Translations under genes and position numbers: made by a program
Source: JBOHHR01 sp050740975
GTDB lineage: Bacteria > Pseudomonadota > Gammaproteobacteria > JBOHHR01
Direction of reading: 5' to 3'
Length of the DNA stretch: 21,887 bases
Assembly: GCA_050740975.1 (NCBI GenBank)
Contig: JBOIEE010000021.1
Location: forward strand, 1 to 21,887
Shown here: piece after piece, positions 16,889 to 21,887 of the stretch
How positions within the stretch are numbered: position 1 is the stretch's first letter
How the letters are laid out: the number at the start of each line of letters is the position of its first letter
Notes under the pieces: model-generated
Told to the model about the DNA's origin: nothing
Database searches by the model: none
Seen by the model: only the letters and a program-made list of their open reading frames with translations

Positions 16889-17962
16889 ATGCTTAAGCGA
16901 CCAAAAAATGATCGCTTACTGCGTGCCCTAGCGCGCGAAACGGTGGATATGACTCCAGTATGGCTCATGCGCCAAGCGGGGCGCTACCTACCCGAATATA
17001 GAGATCTGCGCGCCCGCACGGGGGATTTCTTGAGCCTGTGCAAAACCCCAGACCTCGCCTGCGAGGTGACCCTGCAACCGCTGCGGCGATTTTCTTTAGA
17101 CGCCGCCATCTTGTTCTCCGATATTCTGACCATCCCGGATGCCATGGGATTGGGGCTGTCGGTCGAGGAGGGCGTAGGCCCAAAGTTCGAGCGCGTCGTG
17201 CGTTCGGCTCGCGATATACAGGCATTGGGTGTGCCCCATCCGGAAGCCGATTTAGGCTATGTAATGGACACCATCCGCTTGGTGCGGCGCGAACTCGACG
17301 GCAGCGTGCCTCTGATCGGATTCGCCGGCAGTCCCTGGACGCTGGCGACTTATATGGTGGAAGGTGGAGCAAGCCGTGATTTTCGGCTGGTGAAAACCCT
17401 GATGTATGCCGAACCTTCACTCCTGCATGTGTTGCTCGCGAAGCTGAGCGAAGCGGTCACAGTTTATCTTAATTCCCAAATCGCCGCTGGGGCCCAAGCG
17501 GTTATGCTCTTTGATACCTGGGGAGGGATCCTGAGCACGCCAGATTTTTCGGAGTTTTCCTTGCATTATCTCGCGCAAATCGTTGCCGGTTTAAACCGTT
17601 TTATGGATGGGTGCCAAGTCCCGGTGATCGTGTTCACCAAGGGAGGCTCGCGCTGGTTAGCGTTGCTCGCCGAAACGGGGTGTGATGCCCTGGGTCTCGA
17701 TTGGACCATAGACATCGCCGAAGCGCGGCGCGAGGTCGGGGCCCGCGTGGCTCTGCAGGGCAATCTTGACCCCTGCGCTCTGTTCGCGCCCCCCGATACG
17801 ATCCGCGCAGAAGTCGCTTCGTTACTGGAACGTTTCGGCGCGGGCGCCGGACATGTATTCAATTTGGGTCACGGCGTCATGCCGGAGGTAGAACCCGAAA
17901 ACGTGGCGGTGCTGATCGACGCCGTGCACGAGCTGAGCCAACCTTGGCACAGGGCGCCGTGA
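16889..17962 (+). CDS. hemE: Uroporphyrinogen decarboxylase (HemE)
   Basis: The product is 357 residues. It removes four carboxyl groups from uroporphyrinogen III to give coproporphyrinogen III in haem synthesis; it is cofactor-free and cytosolic. The signature PVWLMRQAGRYLPEYR (23-38) supplies Arg28 and Arg32. The active-site aspartate is Asp78 (ILFSDIL), and the second signature GFAGSPWTLATYMVEGG is present, as is the C-terminal FNLGHGVMPEVEPENV. A GGA lies about 6 bases before the ATG. The protein looks complete (ending LSQPWHRAP). Its stop overlaps by one base an ATG that opens the nadE remnant. Its position after gltBD matches the Pseudomonas order. Confidence 0.97.
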   Translation: MLKRPKNDRLLRALARETVDMTPVWLMRQAGRYLPEYRDLRARTGDFLSLCKTPDLACEVTLQPLRRFSLDAAILFSDILTIPDAMGLGLSVEEGVGPKFERVVRSARDIQALGVPHPEADLGYVMDTIRLVRRELDGSVPLIGFAGSPWTLATYMVEGGASRDFRLVKTLMYAEPSLLHVLLAKLSEAVTVYLNSQIAAGAQAVMLFDTWGGILSTPDFSEFSLHYLAQIVAGLNRFMDGCQVPVIVFTKGGSRWLALLAETGCDALGLDWTIDIAEARREVGARVALQGNLDPCALFAPPDTIRAEVASLLERFGAGAGHVFNLGHGVMPEVEPENVAVLIDAVHELSQPWHRAP

Positions 17963-18241
17963 TGAGATGCCACTTCGGCCTGCCGGCGGAGATCTGCGCG
18001 GCACAACCCACGACCGATACCTACAGCCTGGCACAGGATTTTACTTTGCGCTTGCCTTACGCAAAGATGGACCTGGCGCTGTGGGCCTATAATCACGATG
18101 TTGCACCGGCGGAGCTGGCGCGTTTCCTCGGGATCTCCGAAATCGAGGCGCATCACGTTTATACCGACATAAAGGAAGCGAAGCACCACGCACTATCTGC
18201 ACATGCCGCCGGTTCTGGTAGAGCCAGTGGAAATTCCATAA
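17962..18241 (+). pseudogene. nadE: C-terminal remnant of NAD+ synthetase, 5'-truncated and frameshifted
   Basis: From the ATG at 17962 the frame gives about 78 residues resembling the C-terminal third of ammonia-type NAD+ synthetases. They include PTTDTYSLAQ, LPYAKMDLALWAYNHDV and HVYTDIKEAKHHA. The family's usual ending then appears in the +1 frame: TAT at 18194 begins YLHMPPVLVEPVEIP, and the stop is TAA at 18239-18241. The frame break therefore lies close to 18190. The ATP-binding SGGxDS motif and the rest of the N-terminal two thirds are absent. Without a shift the frame runs on to a stop at 18361-18363 through low-complexity sequence. The match is from memory of the family, not from a search. 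A functional enzyme must be encoded elsewhere. Confidence 0.72.
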
Positions 18242-18359
18242 CGGACGACGGGGAAGAACGTCGCTTCGCAAGAGGCGGCGCTGACGGCAGGGCACCCTAT
18301 GAAAATAAAAGCGATCATAAAATCCATGCGCCCCGCGCAGTGGCCTATGGCCTGAGTGC
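18242..18359. other. Junk-like spacer between the nadE and sulfotransferase remnants
   Basis: I see no gene, RNA or clear repeat here. It separates a plus-strand remnant from a minus-strand remnant and probably contains a rearrangement junction. Confidence 0.4.
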
Positions 18360-18698
18360 CTAATTCTCGATCATGTCTTCATAGACGATCGAGCCGGGGA
18401 TGCTGCGCAAACACTCGTTCGTAGTGATCGTAGAGCGCCTTTGCCCGCCTCATGTGAACGAGCGCAGCCTGCGGCGACACGTAAGTACTGACGACCGGCA
18501 CCGGCGTGGTCGCATGCGGCGGCCAGGCTTAGCCCTCTTTCTTGAGAGCAGCAACTTCGAGACGTACGCTTTGAGTAGATTCCGGCGTTTCAGATGCAGG
18601 ATGTGAATGTCCGAGTTGCTGCGCAGGTACCTTAGGGTCCACGGATTTCCGATGTGGTTGCACATGGCCTTGAAGATTCTCACCGGTCGGTCACCCAA
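18360..18698 (-). pseudogene. Sulfotransferase-family remnant with frameshifts
   Basis: Read on the minus strand, 18698-18527 encodes VRIFKAMCNHIGNPW followed by DIHILHLKRRNLLKAYVSK. This resembles the core of PAPS-dependent bacterial sulfotransferases. It includes the R-x7-S pattern (RNLLKAYVS) typical of the 3'-phosphate-binding loop. The similarity continues in a second frame at 18528-18379 (VVSTYVSPQAALVHMRRAKA and LYDHYERVFAQHP). It returns to the first frame at 18389-18360 (IVYEDMIEN, stop), where YED is characteristic of the family's C-terminal half. The N-terminal PAPS-binding loop is missing. Two opposing frameshifts make it a pseudogene unless they are assembly errors. The gene lies directly after the aminotransferase in the same direction. 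Family assignment is by eye. Confidence 0.6.
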
Positions 18699-18712
18699 AG
18701 GATGGGCAATGG

Positions 18713-19837
18713 TCAGAAACTTTTCAAAGCAGTCGTGACGTATTGCACCTGTTCCTGGGTCATCCTCGGGCCCAGAGGCAGTGAGATCAGCTCGTAGTCT
18801 CCGAAGCGAGCCGCGGATGGACTAGCGCCGCGGTATTCCGAAAAGCTCGGGATCGGATCGTAATGACGGCTGGTCTGGATCCCCGCCGACGCAAGATGGC
18901 GTTTGATCTTTTCAAATTGACGCCGGACGAAGACGGGCATGATATGAGGTGTCGCAAAACTGACGTCGCGGGTGGGGAACGGAAGCTTCACCTCCGGCGC
19001 TCCCGAGAGTTCATCTCGATACCACATCCAGACTCGGCGCCTTCTCTCGTTCAGATCGTCAATTCTGGCTAGCTGGCACAAACCGATTGCGGATCGGATC
19101 TCATCAAGTCTGTAGTTGTAACCGAGCCCCACCACGTCGTAGCTACTCGCGTGCCCGCCATGCCTCTGGTGGGTCGTTGTGGTCATTCCATGCGAGCGGA
19201 GCAGCCGCACGGTGGCGGCAATCGCGTCGTCGTTGGTCGTGACCATCCCGCCTTCTCCGGTGGTCATATTCTTGCTGGAAAAAAAACTGAAGCAACCAAC
19301 ATCACCAATCGTTCCAACGGGACGCGGTTCGATCTCGTCCAACTCCGCGGACGCGAACGGCGCATGCGCGCAGTCTTCGATCACTTTCAGCCCCCGCCAC
19401 TTCGCAATCGCGACAATCTCCTTCATGGGGCACGCGAATCCCGCGTAATGCACAACCGTGATCGCCTTCGTTTTCTCGGTGATCTTTTCCGCGATTTCCG
19501 AGGGGCTGATAGTCGGCTCGTCGATCGAGGTGACGCCGGCGAACACGACCTTCGCCCCCGCGTAGCGGCTGGCAGCGGCGGACGCGACAAAAGTAAGATC
19601 GGGGCAGATCACTTCGTCTCCGGTGCCGACTTTGCAAGCGATGTTCGCCAGATGCAGCGCCGAGGTGCAGCTGTTGACGGCGATGGCATGCCGCACTCCG
19701 AGCTTCGCCGCGAACTGCCTTTCGAACTCCGCTGTCATCGGCCCCATGGTCAGCCACTTGCTCTTCAGCACCCGAGTCACGGCTTCGATTTCCTCAGCGC
19801 CGATTTCAGGTTCGGTGAGCGGTATGCTCCATTCCAT
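18713..19837 (-). CDS. DegT/DnrJ/EryC1-type PLP aminotransferase for a nucleotide-linked sugar
   Basis: The product is 374 residues, typical for the family. Such enzymes transfer an amino group from glutamate to a keto-sugar attached to a nucleotide, in LPS, O-antigen or glycan precursor synthesis. Fold-type I landmarks are SCTSALHLA (56-64), GDEVICPDLTFVAS (73-86), EDCAHA (154-159, Asp155 pairs with the PLP nitrogen) and FSFFSSKNMTTGEGGMV with the Schiff-base Lys189. YNYRLDEIRSAIGLCQL and the C-terminal LPLGPRMTQEQV also fit. I chose ATG 19837 because MEWSIPLTEPEIG is the family-typical start; longer frames exist upstream. It overlaps the end of the preceding nucleotidyltransferase gene by 32 bases, so the two are likely translationally coupled. 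The exact sugar substrate cannot be told. Confidence 0.92.
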   Translation of the reverse strand: MEWSIPLTEPEIGAEEIEAVTRVLKSKWLTMGPMTAEFERQFAAKLGVRHAIAVNSCTSALHLANIACKVGTGDEVICPDLTFVASAAASRYAGAKVVFAGVTSIDEPTISPSEIAEKITEKTKAITVVHYAGFACPMKEIVAIAKWRGLKVIEDCAHAPFASAELDEIEPRPVGTIGDVGCFSFFSSKNMTTGEGGMVTTNDDAIAATVRLLRSHGMTTTTHQRHGGHASSYDVVGLGYNYRLDEIRSAIGLCQLARIDDLNERRRRVWMWYRDELSGAPEVKLPFPTRDVSFATPHIMPVFVRRQFEKIKRHLASAGIQTSRHYDPIPSFSEYRGASPSAARFGDYELISLPLGPRMTQEQVQYVTTALKSF

Positions 19838-20543
19838 CGGTCTTCTTATCCGACGCGCGAAACAGCGCATCATTGTTGGCTTTGTCATAGTCATCCGGCC
19901 GTCCGAGATCGAGCCAGTGACCATCGTGGTGAAACGTATTGATCGGATCGGAATCGGCCAGCATTCCCAGCACCAGGCCGTCCAAGCCGTAGGGCGTGTT
20001 CGGTGGAATGCGCTCGAGCAGCTTTCGGCTGAACACGTAGACTCCCATGCTCACATCGAGAAAATGGGTTGGCTTCTCTTCAAACCCCACCACTCGATGA
20101 GATCGTTGATCCAGCCTCAGCACGCCGAAGTCAACCGCTACTTTTCGCCGGAAGCAGGCAATGGTGAGCTTGGTTCCTGCCTTGACATGCGAACGAAACA
20201 TCGCCGCGTAAGAGAGGTCAGTCAAAATGTCGCCATTCATCACAAGGAAGTGTTCCGGCAGATCGTTGATGAGTCTAACCGGCCCGACCGTGCCCAGCGG
20301 GAATGGATCGAATGCGTAATCGATCTCCACACCGTAGCTTTGGCCGTTGCCGAAGAAGGCCATAATCAGCTCCGCCAGGTGATCAACCGAGAGCGTGACC
20401 CGCTTAACTCCTGCTTCTTTCAATTGCCGGATGACGATCGCCAAGATCGGCTGTTCGCCGACAGGGACCAGCGGTTTCGGCAGACACGTTGTATAAGGTC
20501 TAAGCCTTGTCCCCTTACCTCCGGCAAGTATTACCGCGTGCAT
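19806..20543 (-). CDS. Sugar-1-phosphate nucleotidyltransferase
   Basis: The product is 245 residues. NTP_transferase-family enzymes activate a sugar-1-phosphate with an NTP to give an NDP-sugar. The signature HAVILAGGKGTRLRPYT with LPKPLVPVGEQPIL lies at the N-terminus, and the metal-binding NGDIL is in the middle. VGFEEKPTHFLDVSMGVYVF and GHWLDLGRPDDYDKA follow, as in mannose-1-phosphate guanylyltransferase-like and RfbA-like proteins. There is no C-terminal left-handed beta-helix, so it is the short type. ATG 20543 has a strong GGAG sequence 7 bases upstream and begins directly at the family's start. Upstream in-frame codons add only an unconserved tail. The base and sugar specificity remain open. 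Confidence 0.9.
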   Translation of the reverse strand: MHAVILAGGKGTRLRPYTTCLPKPLVPVGEQPILAIVIRQLKEAGVKRVTLSVDHLAELIMAFFGNGQSYGVEIDYAFDPFPLGTVGPVRLINDLPEHFLVMNGDILTDLSYAAMFRSHVKAGTKLTIACFRRKVAVDFGVLRLDQRSHRVVGFEEKPTHFLDVSMGVYVFSRKLLERIPPNTPYGLDGLVLGMLADSDPINTFHHDGHWLDLGRPDDYDKANNDALFRASDKKTDGMEHTAHRT

Positions 20544-20589
20544 TTCACTCTCCCGTCTTTGCCCGCTCTTCATCCGCTGCGCTTGCCAT

Positions 20590-21495
20590 TCATTCAGTCC
20601 GCCACGGCTGCGCGGCAGACTCAACGTTGTACGAAAAACGCGTTGGCCGTACGCCTCCGGTCAACGCTTCGATAATCTCATTGACGCCATCGGCAACGCG
20701 TCTGGTGACACGAAAGCCCAATTCGTCCTGAATTCGCGCGCAAGAAACTCGGTAGTCCCTGGGATCCTCTGTCTGCTGCACGTACTGAATTTCGGCTTGG
20801 CCGACGCGCTTCTGAATGATTCGTACCAGATCGCTCTTGCGATAGTTCTCGTTTGTGTCCCCTACGTTAAATACCCTTTCACGAACGGCGTCGGCGGGCG
20901 CCTCAAGCATTTTGGAAATTGCGCGCGCGGCATCGGAGACGTGAACATAGGGTCTCCAAAACTGTTTGCCGTACACGACCAGACGCCGCTCAAGAAACAG
21001 GCTGTGCGTAAACTCGTTCACGGTGAGGTCGAAACGCATCCGCGGCGACAAGCCATACAGAGTGGCGAAGCGAAGCACGGTCGGAATGAACGAATGGCTT
21101 GGTTTCGCGAGCAGCCGGCGCTCCAGGGCGACCTTGGTCTCGGCGTAAAGCGACACCGGCTTGAGTTCGAAGTCCTCGTTGACCGCGGCGCTTTGCTCGG
21201 GGATACGCCCGTAGTTGCTGCATGTGGAGGCAAAGATAAAACGCTGGATTTCAGAATGCTCGGCCAACTCGATGAGTTGCATTGCGGCATCGAGATTCAC
21301 GGCGCGCGCAAGCTCGGGATTGCGAGCGCACGCCGGGTCACCGACGATTGCGGCGAGATGAATCACCGCATCCATACCCTGAAGCGCGCGCGAGGTGACA
21401 TCGCGGTCGCGAAGATCTCCGGCAATAAGTTCGAAAGAGCTGTTGCCGTTCAAAACAGGAAGCGATGGGGTGTCTCCCAGGCCTTTGGTTTCCAC
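20590..21495 (-). CDS. NAD-dependent epimerase/dehydratase, N-terminally truncated
   Basis: The frame gives 301 residues of an extended short-chain dehydrogenase from the nucleotide-sugar epimerase group. Visible are DAVIHLAAIVGDPACARNP, FASTCSNYGR, the catalytic YAETK (Tyr117, Lys121), LRFATLYGLSPRMRFDLTVN and FWRPYVHVSDAARAI. FNVGDTNENYRKSDLV and DPRDYRV follow. The family normally begins with a beta strand and GxxGxxG NAD-binding loop about 45 residues before the first conserved segment here (ELIAGDLRD). That part is absent, and transposase-like DNA lies in its place. The listed start is a GTG whose first residues (to about residue 15) may come from the insertion. The enzyme is probably inactive as it stands. 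The stop lies 46 bases before the nucleotidyltransferase start. Confidence 0.82.
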   Translation of the reverse strand: METKGLGDTPSLPVLNGNSSFELIAGDLRDRDVTSRALQGMDAVIHLAAIVGDPACARNPELARAVNLDAAMQLIELAEHSEIQRFIFASTCSNYGRIPEQSAAVNEDFELKPVSLYAETKVALERRLLAKPSHSFIPTVLRFATLYGLSPRMRFDLTVNEFTHSLFLERRLVVYGKQFWRPYVHVSDAARAISKMLEAPADAVRERVFNVGDTNENYRKSDLVRIIQKRVGQAEIQYVQQTEDPRDYRVSCARIQDELGFRVTRRVADGVNEIIEALTGGVRPTRFSYNVESAAQPWRTE

Positions 21496-21506
21496 TGGGC
21501 CTCAAA

Positions 21507-21530
21507 GCCTGTCCTGAGCCTGTCGAAGGG
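21507..21530. repeat. 24-base element resembling a short dispersed repeat
   Basis: The segment begins GCCTGTCCTGAG and ends CTGTCGAAGGG. From memory, sequences of this type recur many times in environmental bacterial genomes and generate the recognisable peptides PVLSLSKG, STGSGQAL and FDRLRTG in different frames. It contains CCTGTC twice, separated by CTGAG. Only one copy occurs in this window, so dispersion cannot be shown here. Confidence 0.45.
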
Positions 21531-21887
21531 TAGGCACACCCCGCCGCGATCCGCCACCACCAACGGCAGTGTTTGACGCTCTTTTGGTCAGCCCCGGCCA
21601 ACGCACGACTCAGGGTAGCGACATCGGGCAGCCGGCGCAGACCCAAGGTGCGTTTGACCAGGGGGTCATCGGCATAGTAGCGGAGATCGCGCAACTGCCG
21701 ATAGCCGAGCAAGAAGTGCAACACCAAGCACAGAACCAGGATGGGATAGCCGAAGATGGGACTGACTGTGAGATGACCAAAACAGCGGCGCAGTCGCTCC
21801 TTCAGTCTCAGACGAGAGAACAGCTCCTGAATGAGGATGAGCCCCGAGAAGGAGGTGAGCTGGCTGTCTTCAAACCGAAGTGCGGGA
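21531..21887 (-). mobile_element. IS1380-like transposase remnant, N-terminal part, running off the right edge
   Basis: On the minus strand, the frame entering at the right edge is open through RFEDSQLTSFSGLILIQELF. It continues through CFGHLTVSPIFGYPILVLCL, VLHFLLGYRQLRDLRYYADD and RLPDVATLSRALAGADQKSV. This resembles the N-terminal DNA-binding half of IS1380-family (DDE) transposases. No start codon is seen because the window ends first. The expected catalytic core (DFDGS-type first Asp) does not follow; the similarity breaks near 21575. A second short stretch, FEAQWKPKAWETPHRFLF in another frame (about 21505-21450), looks like a later piece of the same transposase. The element would then have an internal deletion. 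No terminal inverted repeats can be identified within the window. Family assignment is by eye. Confidence 0.65.

Noticed and set aside
17944..18363. A single 139-residue small protein downstream of hemE
   Set aside because: Its first part is a NadE C-terminus, and the natural end of that protein is found in the +1 frame. The last 55 residues are thus read-through of a frameshift.
19151..19942. A 263-residue plus-strand open frame opposite the aminotransferase gene
   Set aside because: It is antisense to a clearly conserved DegT-type protein, is rich in Arg and His as shadow frames are, and has no recognisable domain.
20545..20589. A 14-codon minus-strand frame starting right after the epimerase stop and ending one base before the nucleotidyltransferase ATG
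   Set aside because: It could be a coupling leader, but it has no own ribosome-binding site, no recognisable sequence, and is short enough to arise by chance.
20797..21576. A 259-residue plus-strand open frame opposite the epimerase gene
   Set aside because: It mirrors the conserved epimerase on the other strand. Its end contains the repeat-derived peptide PVLSLSKG, which is a sign of a spurious frame.
1..21887. CRISPR arrays, tRNA or rRNA genes, toxin-antitoxin or defence systems
   Set aside because: No regularly spaced repeats, no cloverleaf or rRNA-like sequence, and no defence-type domains were seen on either strand.

Overview
The window is chromosomal DNA of a gammaproteobacterium. The gene order is a divergent penicillin-binding protein 1A gene, then pilMNOPQ, aroK, aroB, a DamX-like AAA/SPOR gene, gltB, gltD and hemE. 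This matches the classical block known from Pseudomonas and relatives. The genus cannot be named from the sequence alone.

Layout. Positions 1-2151 (minus strand) hold most of a class A PBP1A that runs off the left edge. A 315-base divergent promoter region follows. Positions 2467-7527 (plus) are a tightly packed type IV pilus alignment and secretin operon: PilM (actin-like), PilN and PilO (inner-membrane), PilP (lipoprotein) and PilQ (secretin). Consecutive genes overlap by 1-4 bases or abut. A 167-base gap with two hairpins separates pilQ from aroK (shikimate kinase) and aroB (3-dehydroquinate synthase). The damX-like gene follows them. A near-consensus sigma-70 promoter precedes gltB-gltD, the two subunits of NADPH glutamate synthase. 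hemE (uroporphyrinogen decarboxylase) ends the conserved block at 17962.

From 17962 rightward the character changes from housekeeping to rearranged DNA. The first item is a 5'-truncated, frameshifted C-terminal piece of an NAD+ synthetase gene, overlapping the hemE stop by one base. Next, on the minus strand, come a frameshifted sulfotransferase remnant and an apparently intact DegT-type PLP aminotransferase. These are followed by an intact sugar-nucleotide nucleotidyltransferase, an NAD-dependent epimerase that has lost its N-terminal dinucleotide-binding motif, and a decayed IS1380-like transposase that runs off the right edge. The minus-strand genes look like what is left of a surface-glycan (sugar nucleotide, amino sugar and possibly sulfation) cassette.

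Functionally, PilMNOP form the inner-membrane and periplasmic alignment complex that connects the pilus motor to the PilQ outer-membrane channel. PBP1A and the SPOR protein act on peptidoglycan. AroK and AroB feed the shikimate pathway, GltBD assimilates ammonia, and HemE makes coproporphyrinogen. I found no CRISPR array, rRNA, tRNA or convincing novel defence system. The most unusual part is the decayed right-hand 4 kb.
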